Assembly (NCBI RefSeq): GCF_014698965.1
Contig: NZ_JACXAE010000086.1
Span: forward strand, 306,063-370,062
DNA from: Iningainema tapete BLCC-T55
GTDB taxonomy: Bacteria; Cyanobacteriota; Cyanobacteriia; Cyanobacteriales; Nostocaceae
DNA: 64,000 nt
Direction: 5' to 3'
A program made the position numbers and the translations under genes. A model generated the notes under the pieces. The model made no database searches, was not told where the DNA came from, and was given only the letters and a program-made list of their open reading frames with translations. How positions within the stretch are numbered: position 1 is the stretch's first letter; every line of letters begins with the position of its first letter. Below are positions 9,034-17,734 of the stretch, piece after piece.

Positions 9034-10983
9034 ATGACCCTGCATTCACCAATTGAATTTCAAGATACTTTTGATGCGATCGTTGTAGGTGCAGGTCACT
9101 CCGGTTGTGAAGCAGCTCTTGCTAGCGCACGTCTCGGCTGTCGTACCTTGCTCCTGACACTCAATTTAGATAAAATTGCTTGGCAACCGTGTAATCCGGC
9201 AGTAGGTGGTCCTGCCAAATCCCAGTTGACTCATGAAGTAGATGCACTGGGGGGAGAAATAGGTAAAGTCACAGACCGTACTTACTTACAAAAACGGATT
9301 CTCAACTCTTCGCGGGGACCTGCAGTATGGGCATTACGCGCCCAAACTGATAAGCGGGAATATGCGGCGGTGATGAAGGGTATTGTGGAAAATCAGCAGA
9401 ACTTGACTGTGCGCGAAGGCATGGTTACAGATTTGATATTGGGTGCTAATGATGAAATTATCGGTGTCCATACTTACTTTGGCGTGGCTTTTGCTTGTAA
9501 AGCCGTAATCTTGACAACTGGTACGTTTTTAGGCGGACGAATTTGGGTAGGAAATAAGTCGATGGCGGCGGGACGTGCTGGGGAATTTGCTGCCGAAGGT
9601 TTGACCGAAACTCTCCACCGTTTGGGATTTGAAACAGGACGACTCAAGACTGGAACTCCAGCACGAGTAGATAAGCGCTCTGTGGATTATAGTAAAATGA
9701 CTCTCCAGCCAGGGGATGAAGAGGTACGCTGGTTTAGCTTTGACCCCGAAGTGTGGGTGGAAAGGGAACAAATACCTTGTCACATGACTCGCACTACACC
9801 CGAAACTCATCGTCTCATTCGGGAAAATTTACATTTGTCTCCAGTATATGGTGGTTGGGTAGAGGCAAAAGGACCGCGTTATTGTCCTAGTATTGAAGAC
9901 AAGATTGTGCGCTTTGCTGATAAGGAAAGCCACCAAATTTTTATTGAGCCAGAAGGAAGAGATATCCCAGAACTTTATATCCAAGGATTTTCCACTGGGT
10001 TGCCAGAAAATTTACAACTGCAGTTGTTGCGGAGTTTGCCAGGAATGGAAAACTGCATTATGCTCCGTCCAGCTTATGCAGTTGAGTATGATTATTTGCC
10101 TGCAACTCAGTGTTATCCTACCTTGATGACTAAGAAAATTGAAGGTTTGTTTTGTGCTGGGCAAATTAACGGTACAACTGGTTATGAAGAAGCCGCAGCT
10201 CAAGGTATTGTGGCGGGAATTAACGCAGCTCGCTTTGTGAAGCATCAGTCTATGATTGTTTTTCCCCGTGAGCAAAGTTACATCGGTACGCTCGTAGACG
10301 ATTTGTGTACAAAAGACCTACGGGAGCCTTATCGAATGCTTACTAGCAGATCGGAGTATCGGTTAATACTGCGATCAGATAATGCCGATCAGCGCTTGAC
10401 TCCTTTAGGGCGGGAAATTGGCTTGATTGACGATCGCCGCTACTCATTGTTTATTCGCAAACAAGAACAAATTGCAAAAGAAAAAGAACGACTTTGCGCG
10501 ACAAGGGTAAAAGAACATTCGTCCGTTGGAGTAGCGATCGCCACCAACACAAATCAAGCAATCAAAAACTCAATTACCCTAGCTGACTTACTCCGGCGTC
10601 CGGGATTCCATTATGTTGATCTCCAACAGTACGGACTAGGAAATCCAGAGCTAGAGCGCAGCGAAAAAGAAGGCGTCGAAATTGATATTAAGTATTCTGG
10701 GTATTTGCAACGTCAGCAGAATCAGATCGATCAGATTGCACGTCAAGCACACCGCCAACTGCCACCCGATTTAGATTACAACGCGATCAATACCTTATCT
10801 AAAGAAGCACGGGAAAAGTTAAGTAAGGTAAAACCACTGACAATCGGACAAGCTGCCCGGATTGGTGGGGTAAACCCAGCCGACGTTAACGCCTTACTAA
10901 TTTATTTAGAAATACGTAAAACAAATACTCAGTCAGCGTTTACGGCACAAGAAAGAACTAAAATTTACAAAGTGCGAGTATAG
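9034..10983 (+). CDS. mnmG: tRNA uridine-34 carboxymethylaminomethyl synthesis enzyme MnmG (GidA)
   Basis: 649 residues, full length for the family. The FAD-binding motif [14 protein letters not shown] lies near residues 17-30, and the family segments [36 protein letters not shown] and [14 protein letters not shown] are intact. With MnmE it installs the carboxymethylaminomethyl group at the wobble uridine of tRNAs reading NNA/NNG codons, using FAD, a folate one-carbon unit and glycine. MnmE is not in the window. The gene is monocistronic-looking and starts with ATG after a four-hairpin repeat. Confidence 0.97.
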   Translation: MTLHSPIEFQDTFDAIVVGAGHSGCEAALASARLGCRTLLLTLNLDKIAWQPCNPAVGGPAKSQLTHEVDALGGEIGKVTDRTYLQKRILNSSRGPAVWALRAQTDKREYAAVMKGIVENQQNLTVREGMVTDLILGANDEIIGVHTYFGVAFACKAVILTTGTFLGGRIWVGNKSMAAGRAGEFAAEGLTETLHRLGFETGRLKTGTPARVDKRSVDYSKMTLQPGDEEVRWFSFDPEVWVEREQIPCHMTRTTPETHRLIRENLHLSPVYGGWVEAKGPRYCPSIEDKIVRFADKESHQIFIEPEGRDIPELYIQGFSTGLPENLQLQLLRSLPGMENCIMLRPAYAVEYDYLPATQCYPTLMTKKIEGLFCAGQINGTTGYEEAAAQGIVAGINAARFVKHQSMIVFPREQSYIGTLVDDLCTKDLREPYRMLTSRSEYRLILRSDNADQRLTPLGREIGLIDDRRYSLFIRKQEQIAKEKERLCATRVKEHSSVGVAIATNTNQAIKNSITLADLLRRPGFHYVDLQQYGLGNPELERSEKEGVEIDIKYSGYLQRQQNQIDQIARQAHRQLPPDLDYNAINTLSKEAREKLSKVKPLTIGQAARIGGVNPADVNALLIYLEIRKTNTQSAFTAQERTKIYKVRV

Positions 10984-11160
10984 TAATAAGGTGAAATACC
11001 AAGAGACTTGTATGATCGGTGACATTAATTAAAACTGGCATCATCAACAGTTTCCGTATTAAAAGGTAAATTTCATCACTCTTAACAATTTACCCGTTAA
11101 ATCTTACCTATCAGCATCACAAGCAAATACTGCCTTGTGATGCCGTCACTAAAAATCCCT

Positions 11161-12486
11161 ATGTCAAAAGACGCTAGCACCAACCTGATTGTTTTAGAAC
11201 CCACAGAGGATTTAATCGCCAATGAACCTTGGTCAGTAGATACCTATGCTGAAGGTTTAATGGATGAACTTTTCGCTGACATCGACCAAATTTTGGATGG
11301 TAGTGATGTGAACTACCAAAGGTTACAGCATAGTCGCCGACTCACAGCAATGGAGTCAGTGTTAATGTCGCATAACAAGCCAACAGTGGCTTTAGAATAC
11401 TTAGGTAGCTCGGTTTCCAGGCCACAAATTGTCTTACCAGAGACAATTATCCAAAAAATACAAACTCCCTCTCAGCATCAGCAACAAAATACAGTATTAG
11501 TTGATACTAATAAATATAGTAAATATACAGAAAAGCGGCAAAAATGGTGGCAGACTTTAGGCAAACTGCTAGCAGAAGGATTCGGTTTGGGCTTAGTAGT
11601 TGCTGCTGTTGTTTGGGTGATGAACACTGGGCTGCTCAACCAAATCATTACTCAATCGTATCAGCTAAGTGTGTCAAAGCCGCAGAGGATACCACAAACA
11701 AAAACAGATCCCTCGTCAGATTTAGTAGACTACGTGTTAGGGGCATTGGCAGCAATTGATAGACAACAAGCTAGCAACAATCAAAAATCTGCCAAAACAT
11801 TACTCTCTCGCGTTGCCTCAACTAACCAAACAGCATTGGCTTATGTGAGCTCCCGCGCCAACGGAAATCTACCACCCCCTCTAACAGCAAACAATACACA
11901 GCCAGCACCAAGCCGCTCAACAACGGTTGTCGAAAGAAGAATCTACATTCCCGTCTATCAAGCGCCGCAGCCAATGCGCTACACACCCCCACCCCTAATT
12001 AGCACACTCACACTACCACCTGTACCAACACACAACAAGACTGCGCCGACTAAACCCAAAGTAGTACAAAATGCCTACACTGCACCAAAACCAGCTAAAC
12101 CCGTAAATGTACAAAAGCTACCTTCAGTAAATTCCGAAATAAAACCTGTACCTTTACAAACAAAACCTGTGACAGTTAAGGCAGTACCCAAACCAATCTC
12201 CGCACCACCAGTAGCACCATCAAAACCACCAGCAGAAATTCAACAGCAAGTGGTAGCTGTCTCACCTGCCTCCTCAGTTTCTCTGCCTAACTATGTTTTA
12301 GAAGGATTGCTAGAGTTGGGAGACAAATCAGCCGCTCTATTTAAAATTGATGGTATATCACACCGCGTTGTTGTCGGTGAAAGTATCGGCGCAAGCGGTT
12401 GGACATTAGTAGAAGTATCTAAAGGTGAAGCCATCATCCGGCGCAATGGCGAAGTTCGCTCCATTTATACAGGGCAGAAGTTTTGA
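11161..12486 (+). CDS. Cyanobacterial single-pass membrane protein with proline-rich linker and GspC/PilP-like C-terminal domain
   Basis: I choose the ATG at 11161 (MSKDASTNLIVLEPTEDL), giving 441 residues; a start at 11137 is also possible. It has an acidic cytoplasmic N-terminus, one helix (GFGLGLVVAAVVWVMNTGLL), a long proline/lysine-rich linker and a final domain (LEGLLELGDKSAALFKIDGI to SIYTGQKF). The last domain has the small beta-barrel look of PilP/GspC inner-membrane platform proteins of type IV pili and type II secretion. That link is pattern-based only. No pil genes are adjacent. Confidence 0.7.
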   Translation: MSKDASTNLIVLEPTEDLIANEPWSVDTYAEGLMDELFADIDQILDGSDVNYQRLQHSRRLTAMESVLMSHNKPTVALEYLGSSVSRPQIVLPETIIQKIQTPSQHQQQNTVLVDTNKYSKYTEKRQKWWQTLGKLLAEGFGLGLVVAAVVWVMNTGLLNQIITQSYQLSVSKPQRIPQTKTDPSSDLVDYVLGALAAIDRQQASNNQKSAKTLLSRVASTNQTALAYVSSRANGNLPPPLTANNTQPAPSRSTTVVERRIYIPVYQAPQPMRYTPPPLISTLTLPPVPTHNKTAPTKPKVVQNAYTAPKPAKPVNVQKLPSVNSEIKPVPLQTKPVTVKAVPKPISAPPVAPSKPPAEIQQQVVAVSPASSVSLPNYVLEGLLELGDKSAALFKIDGISHRVVVGESIGASGWTLVEVSKGEAIIRRNGEVRSIYTGQKF

Positions 12487-12528
12487 CGGTAAAATCAAGT
12501 TGAACACATCTGGAATGGTTGGCTGATT

Positions 12529-12880
12529 ATGACTTCTCTCCTACCTCAAGTTAAGTCAGACGAAATCTTTTACCCAAGTTTAGATGGAGAACCATTGGCA
12601 GAAACTTCTGTACATCTTGATGCAATCATCAATACAGTTGTCGCTCTACGCCAATATTTAGAAAGTAGAGCGGCAATCGTGTTAACAAATCAATTTCTCT
12701 ACTATGCTCAGGGGTTATACAGGCGAGAAGTTATTAGCTCCTTTTGAGTTAATTCAGTTAATACAACAAGAAACATCAGCACGACAACAGGCAGAGGAGA
12801 GAGCTAGAAACGCCGAATCACAGGTGGAGCAATTAAAAGCGCAACTGCGATCGCTTGGTGTCGCTCCCGAAACAATTTAG
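12529..12880 (+). pseudogene. Uma2-family nuclease remnant with internal deletion
   Basis: The start (YPSLDGEPLAETSVHLDAII and NQFLYYAQG) matches the N-terminus of Uma2/DUF820 proteins. After about residue 64 the frame shifts, and the next readable segment is the family C-terminus (TGEKLLAPFELIQLIQQETS, then SARQQAEERARNAESQVEQL, ending GVAPETI at the stop at 12878-12880). The PD-(D/E)XK core between them is missing, so a deletion near 12712-12722 removed the catalytic part and left the ends out of frame. Confidence 0.75.
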
Positions 12881-12929
12881 TACAAATTGTTTATTCATAA
12901 CAGAGGCTCTTGAAAAATTATGAGATGGC

Positions 12930-14312
12930 TTACTTGTATTTTGCATTATATAAAGGTAATGTAAGCCAAAATGTTGCTCCTGCGTTTGGGGCGCTTTTCA
13001 CACCAATTTCGCCGCCGTGTGCGGTGATAATTTGCTTACACAAATATAAACCCAATCCCAAACTTACGGAGTTACGCAGGTTTCCACCTCGAAAGTAAAG
13101 ATCGAACAAGTGTTCGCTCTGTTTTTGACTTATACCTACACCATTATCAGCAACAGTACAATAGATCTGCTCGCCCTCAAGTTGAGCATTGATGGTGATA
13201 CTTAAACCAGGCGGATTATGTTTTACAGCATTGACAATTAAATTAGAAAATACTCGCCACAGTTGTGTGCTATCAGCATTTATTGTAGGTAAATCGGTAG
13301 TAACTGAATTCGTTAAAGTTACTTGATTTTCTACTAGCATTTGTTTCAAGTCAGCAATAGCCGCTTCCACTACCGTATTTAGTTGTATCGGTTGGCGTTG
13401 TAAAACAATTCCTTGCACCTCGCTCAGATGAGCTTCCATTAAAGAGTTAATTAAACTAAGTTGACGATCGCTACTTTGCTCCATCCGCTCTAAAATCCCA
13501 CGAGAAACCAATATTTTTTCCTCTGGGCGAGATAGCAAATTCTTCAAAACCATCAAAGTACCTAATACTGGGTTGCGTAAATCATGAGAGACTGCATGGA
13601 AAAATATCCGTAGTGCTTCCTGTGCTTGCTCCCTTTCCCGCCGAGCGTAAAACTCAGAGCGTTGTAGGCGATCATACAAGTAAACGGCAAAGTCACAAAT
13701 AAAACAGAACCAAAATAAAAACAAAATTATGGTAGCATTATACAAAGATTTACCAGGTACTGGTAAATTTAGACCGAGAACTGTATTGACGCCAAAATAA
13801 TAGATCAGTACAACCAACTGTGATGTTAGGTGTAGAGTCCAGCGAACTGGGATAAATGTTGCTTGACTGAGGAAAACTAAACTCCAAGCGATGAGATCTG
13901 GGATGGCAAAACCGTTAATAGTAGCAAAAATCTGCTCTACTAAAGTAATTGACCAAGATAAACCCAGAAACAGTACTCCCGGATGACGACGCCCAAACTT
14001 TGTTTTATGGATGGCTAAGCACGTAAGTATACACCCATACATCACAGGATATATGACTAAAGCTTGATTTTTGAGTTCCCTGGGTAAATCGGTGAATTCT
14101 TTGAGGGGAAAGTAAAGATCGTAGATGTTCCTAATGGTAAAGGTTAACAGGCACATTAGTGCTAGCCATAACCACAGATGTAATCTTTGCCACAGAAAGC
14201 GATCGCGCCAAGTTCTGTATTCTGGAGTAATTCCATCATCGGTGAATGTAGCACTTATGTGCCGCACTCTTTGTAATACAGTTACGATCAACCTTTGACC
14301 AAATCTGAGCAT
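12930..14312 (-). CDS. Multi-pass membrane histidine kinase, catalytically complete
   Basis: 460 residues. About six hydrophobic helices fill residues 45-215 with no large extracytoplasmic sensor domain, so it may sense within the membrane. The dimerisation domain has His243 in FFHAVSHDLRNPVLG. The ATPase domain is intact: N box (NLIVNAVKHNPPG), G1 (DNGVGIS), F-type box (LFDLYFRGG) and G2 (GLGLYLCKQ). No response regulator lies beside it. Its kinase core is clearly paralogous to the next gene on the same strand (14377-16500), suggesting a paired arrangement. Confidence 0.88.
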   Translation of the reverse strand: MLRFGQRLIVTVLQRVRHISATFTDDGITPEYRTWRDRFLWQRLHLWLWLALMCLLTFTIRNIYDLYFPLKEFTDLPRELKNQALVIYPVMYGCILTCLAIHKTKFGRRHPGVLFLGLSWSITLVEQIFATINGFAIPDLIAWSLVFLSQATFIPVRWTLHLTSQLVVLIYYFGVNTVLGLNLPVPGKSLYNATIILFLFWFCFICDFAVYLYDRLQRSEFYARREREQAQEALRIFFHAVSHDLRNPVLGTLMVLKNLLSRPEEKILVSRGILERMEQSSDRQLSLINSLMEAHLSEVQGIVLQRQPIQLNTVVEAAIADLKQMLVENQVTLTNSVTTDLPTINADSTQLWRVFSNLIVNAVKHNPPGLSITINAQLEGEQIYCTVADNGVGISQKQSEHLFDLYFRGGNLRNSVSLGLGLYLCKQIITAHGGEIGVKSAPNAGATFWLTLPLYNAKYK

Positions 14313-14376
14313 AGCAATTCAGGCGTTTGCCTCCAAGATTGGTATTCACCTTTATATACAATTTTGCCGCAACAGA

Positions 14377-16500
14377 TTACGATAATTGAGTAGCTATAGG
14401 TAATGTTAACCAGAAGGTTAACCCGCGCTTACGGTCACTAAAGACGCCAATTTCACCATTATGTGCCTGAATAATTTGCCGACTGAGAAACATTTTTAAG
14501 CCAATATCTGTTGAACATGTGGCTTGGGGTTCACGAATGTATAAATCGAATAAGCGATCGCACTCTTGCTTGCTCATCCCCACACCATTATTTTGAATAT
14601 AAATCCGAATCTTACCTGTTTCCACCGTAGCTTTTAAAGTAAAATTTAAGCCTGGTGGATTTTTTTGCCACCCATGAGTAAATAAATTAATAAAAACTTT
14701 TCGCAATAGTGCCGGATCGGCAATCACCAACGGTAAATCAGATGAAATCAAGTTCTTTACAGTTACTTGATGTTGTCTAAACACAGGTTGCAAATCTTGG
14801 ATAATTTTTGCTAACAGTGCGCTTAAGTTCACAATCTCACAATTCAAGACGATCCCTTGTTCTTCACTAGAATGAATTTCTAGCAAAGAGTCGATCATCG
14901 CCAATTGGCGATCGTTACCTTGAATCATCCGTTCAATAATTGAGCGAGGTATCGAGATGAGTGGGGGAGGCGAGCCTACTTGTTTGTTCAACAGATTATT
15001 CAGTACCATCAAGTTACCCATGACCGAAGTGCGCAAATCGTGGGAAACTGTGTGTAAAACTACATCTTTGACTCGGTTGAGTTCTTGAAGTTCCTGCATT
15101 TTCTGCTGTAGTTGTGCAGTACGTTCTTCAACTTGGCGTTCTAAATTAGAATTTAGTTGTGCTAGTTGCTGGTAAAGTTGGGCTTGTTGAATAGCGATCG
15201 CCAACTGTTCTGACATTCGCTGTAGTAAGTCAATTTCCATAGAATGCCAATGACGTGGACTGCTACAATTAGCAATCAATGCGCCAAATAATTCCGCGTT
15301 CAATACAATTGGAACTGCCAAGCTAGCTTTGATTTGAAATTGTTGATACAGTGCTATTATCTTTGGAGATTCTGCTGTCTGGGTGATATCATTAATGATA
15401 CGTACACGACTATTTGCAAATTGTTTTTTCCATTCATTGAGTAAATCATCATCAGCTTGCCACCCTAAAACTGATGGATATTGCGTAACTACTGATTCAG
15501 CGATAATTTTAGATTTTACCTCAGCATCACTCACCGCAATAAAGACTCGGTCTGCTTGCAAAAATTGTCTGACTTCGTTAACTGTAGTTTGCAGAATTTG
15601 GTCTAGGTTGAGTGAAGAGCGAATTCGCGTTAAAGTTTCTGCAAGTAGGCGATCGCGTTTGGCGCTTAAGCGTACTAATTCTTCCGTATGCTTGCGCTCG
15701 GTAATGTCATGACTGACTGCAAGCAAACAAGGAACACTATTCAAATGAATTATTTCAGCGGAAAACAGCCCTATACGTATCTCGCCAGACTTTTTGCGAA
15801 ATTCAAATTCCAAGTTGTGAACAGCTTTGGTAGACAGCAACTGCTGCAACATCACAGCGCGATCGCTCTTGTTTACCCATATATTTAACTCTAAAACACT
15901 ACGACCTATCACTTCTTCACGCTCATAACCAGAAAGTTTAACAAAACTATTGTTAACTTCGATAATGCGTCCTTCATGAAGCGTACTAATAGTAATTGCA
16001 TTCGGACTACAACGAAACGCCTTGGAAAACTTTTCTGCCAGACAGCGCTGTTGTTCTTCTGCCTGTTTACGAACAGTAATATCCCAGACAAAACCATCCC
16101 AGATAATGTCCCCATTTGCTTGTTGTTCTGGGCGAGAAGATCCTTGAATCCATTTAAGTTTGCCGCTGGGAGTGATAATTCTACCTTCCCAATGCCAAGG
16201 TCCAAGAGTATGATAAGAAGTAGCAACAGACTCTTCAAAAGATTTTCGATCTTGGGGATGAATAAATTTATATATACCCTCGCTAAAGTCTCTTTGCACA
16301 ACCTCTGGTTCTAATTCATATAATTCTCTACTGCCAGAACTAGCATAAAGCAGAGAGTGGGAGCCATCCTGACGCTGAAGGAATTGGAAAATCATTCCCG
16401 GAATGTTGGCAGCAATTTTGTCTAACAAAGGTAATGTTCCTTGTTGAGAATCCGATTTATCCAGCGCTTTCACAGTTTCAGCCACGCAATTCACTTTCAA
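14377..16500 (-). CDS. PAS-PAS-GAF histidine kinase paralogue with degraded ATPase motifs
   Basis: 707 residues read from TTG at 16500; GTG at 16494 is equally possible. PAS1 (about 30-150, ends WDITVRKQAEE), PAS2 (about 155-275, ends SHDITERKHTEE), GAF (about 285-440), coiled coil, then His487 in HTVSHDLRTSVMG. The ATPase domain has lost key residues: the N box reads NLFTHGWQKNPPG, the G1 Asp is Asn637 (NNGVGMS) and the G2 glycines are replaced (STDIGLKMFL). It probably binds ATP poorly and may act as a sensor or phospho-acceptor subunit with the intact paralogue 64 bases downstream. That pairing is inference. Confidence 0.85.
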   Translation of the reverse strand: MKVNCVAETVKALDKSDSQQGTLPLLDKIAANIPGMIFQFLQRQDGSHSLLYASSGSRELYELEPEVVQRDFSEGIYKFIHPQDRKSFEESVATSYHTLGPWHWEGRIITPSGKLKWIQGSSRPEQQANGDIIWDGFVWDITVRKQAEEQQRCLAEKFSKAFRCSPNAITISTLHEGRIIEVNNSFVKLSGYEREEVIGRSVLELNIWVNKSDRAVMLQQLLSTKAVHNLEFEFRKKSGEIRIGLFSAEIIHLNSVPCLLAVSHDITERKHTEELVRLSAKRDRLLAETLTRIRSSLNLDQILQTTVNEVRQFLQADRVFIAVSDAEVKSKIIAESVVTQYPSVLGWQADDDLLNEWKKQFANSRVRIINDITQTAESPKIIALYQQFQIKASLAVPIVLNAELFGALIANCSSPRHWHSMEIDLLQRMSEQLAIAIQQAQLYQQLAQLNSNLERQVEERTAQLQQKMQELQELNRVKDVVLHTVSHDLRTSVMGNLMVLNNLLNKQVGSPPPLISIPRSIIERMIQGNDRQLAMIDSLLEIHSSEEQGIVLNCEIVNLSALLAKIIQDLQPVFRQHQVTVKNLISSDLPLVIADPALLRKVFINLFTHGWQKNPPGLNFTLKATVETGKIRIYIQNNGVGMSKQECDRLFDLYIREPQATCSTDIGLKMFLSRQIIQAHNGEIGVFSDRKRGLTFWLTLPIATQLS

Positions 16501-16852
16501 CTTATGTTTTACTCAAGGCAATTGGTAGTCAGTTGCTTTCGCGAACGACAACAACCAACTTCCCACACAATAGCCCCTTCTTTCAGAGTAGATGGCATTT
16601 GTTCCCTTCGCATTCACCCGAACGGATGAATCAACCACCAGTATTATAAATGCTGAGCCGGACTTGATAAAAGGTCGATAGGAGATGGTAATCTGAATAA
16701 TTCTTTACTGCCAGAACGTGATAAAGCTTTTGTTGTAAACAGTGTAAAAACACTGACTGCATCTACTTTACCTGCAACAAAAGCTTTCCAGAAATTAAAT
16801 GTGCACAACCAATCCTTGTAGAGACGTTCCATGAAACGTCTCTACATTATTT
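16501..16852. other. 352-base gap with possible PAS-gene remnant and a palindromic repeat
   Basis: On the minus strand around 16690-16730 a short frame reads ALSRSGSKELFRLP, similar to YASSGSRELYELEP of the adjacent kinase. The DNA (16697-16727) resembles 16319-16350. This could be the end of a decayed duplicate, but the match is short. A 28-base palindrome occupies 16818-16845. No intact gene is seen. Confidence 0.4.
16818..16845. repeat. 28-base palindromic repeat, copy A
   Basis: GTAGAGACGTT, a 6-base spacer CCATGA, then AACGTCTCTAC. The identical 28 bases recur at 21784-21811, and related GTAGAGACG elements occur at 21515-21535 and inside a coding region at 25719-25761. Confidence 0.9.
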
Positions 16853-17389
16853 TTAGGAAATGTCTGTTTTATCAATGACGTCAGGTTTCACACGCTGTCC
16901 TGTAAAAGTGAACGTTCCTAATACCAGACCATCATCTTTGAGCGGATTTGCGTTTAGATCGAACCTACGAACTGTTACTGTTGCTTGCACTGTTTCAGCT
17001 TGAGGATTAAATGTCGCACGAAAATCACTTCTACCAATAGAGTTCGGGAATTTCTCTGTTGGGTAATTGAAGTTGACTCCTACGCCAGTAATCTCTCTAT
17101 CTGAGGTACACTTCCAACTACCTTGTATAATACCGTAGGGTGGGTTAGCCGAACTGCCACCTTGGTTGGAGGCACTGAAAAAAACGTTGCCTTGTTGGGT
17201 ATAAGTGGAAATTCCACGAAACGAACCGAAAACATCTGAGTTTGTTGTTGTCAGGTACGTACCTGCCACAATTTTTTGACAATCGGCGATCGCTTGCGCT
17301 TCGGCTTTATGCGGATTCACGCAGAAAGTAGTTGTCAGCACTAACACTAAACAAATCGCTAACTTAACCAGATAATTACACTTTTTCAT
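16853..17389 (-). CDS. Secreted protein of unknown function
   Basis: 178 residues with a clear signal peptide (VKLAICLVLVLTTTFC, cleavage probably after AEAQA). The mature part begins ADCQKIVAGTYLTTT and is rich in Gly, Ser, Thr and Asn, with beta-strand-like alternation, and holds two cysteines (DCQK and WKCTSD) that could pair. ATG has AGGTG upstream. I do not recognise a family. It stands alone between two-component genes and a secreted nuclease. Confidence 0.7.
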   Translation of the reverse strand: MKKCNYLVKLAICLVLVLTTTFCVNPHKAEAQAIADCQKIVAGTYLTTTNSDVFGSFRGISTYTQQGNVFFSASNQGGSSANPPYGIIQGSWKCTSDREITGVGVNFNYPTEKFPNSIGRSDFRATFNPQAETVQATVTVRRFDLNANPLKDDGLVLGTFTFTGQRVKPDVIDKTDIS

Positions 17390-17734
17390 TTTTAAACACC
17401 TGCACTAAATGAATAAGAACTCAGAACTCAGAATTAATTTTGGGTTTAGTTTAAATCCCCAACTAAATTCTGATAAAGACCTACTGGGTTCTAACAACTG
17501 AGTTCTTCTTTAATTAGGTGTCAAAAAAATCGACTGATGCAGCTATGCTGATCTCACGTCAATATCACATCTCGATATAATGTCTATTTTTAAAGCAAAC
17601 TTAACCTATTATTTATCTTTAATGAATAACATAATTGATGCAATACGTAATCTTGTTTAAGCATTAATACTAAAAAGTAATGCTTAGCTTCAATAATTCA
17701 AAGGATTTGTAATTACAACAACCAAGATGCTTCT
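17390..17734. other. Divergent intergenic region with a dispersed repeat
   Basis: Lies between the divergent secreted-protein and nuclease genes, so it should hold both promoters. The clear content is a dispersed repeat at 17415-17507; the remainder is AT-rich with no open frame. Confidence 0.5.
17415..17507. repeat. Dispersed repeat bounded by AAGAACTCAG/CTGAGTTCTT
   Basis: Begins AAGAACTCAGAACTCAGAAT and ends with the inverse, CTGAGTTCTT, at 17498-17507. The interior (TTTTGGGTTTAG, then CAACTAAATTCTGATAAAGA) recurs with small changes at 42135-42235. A short relative lies at 37951-38002. Confidence 0.8.
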
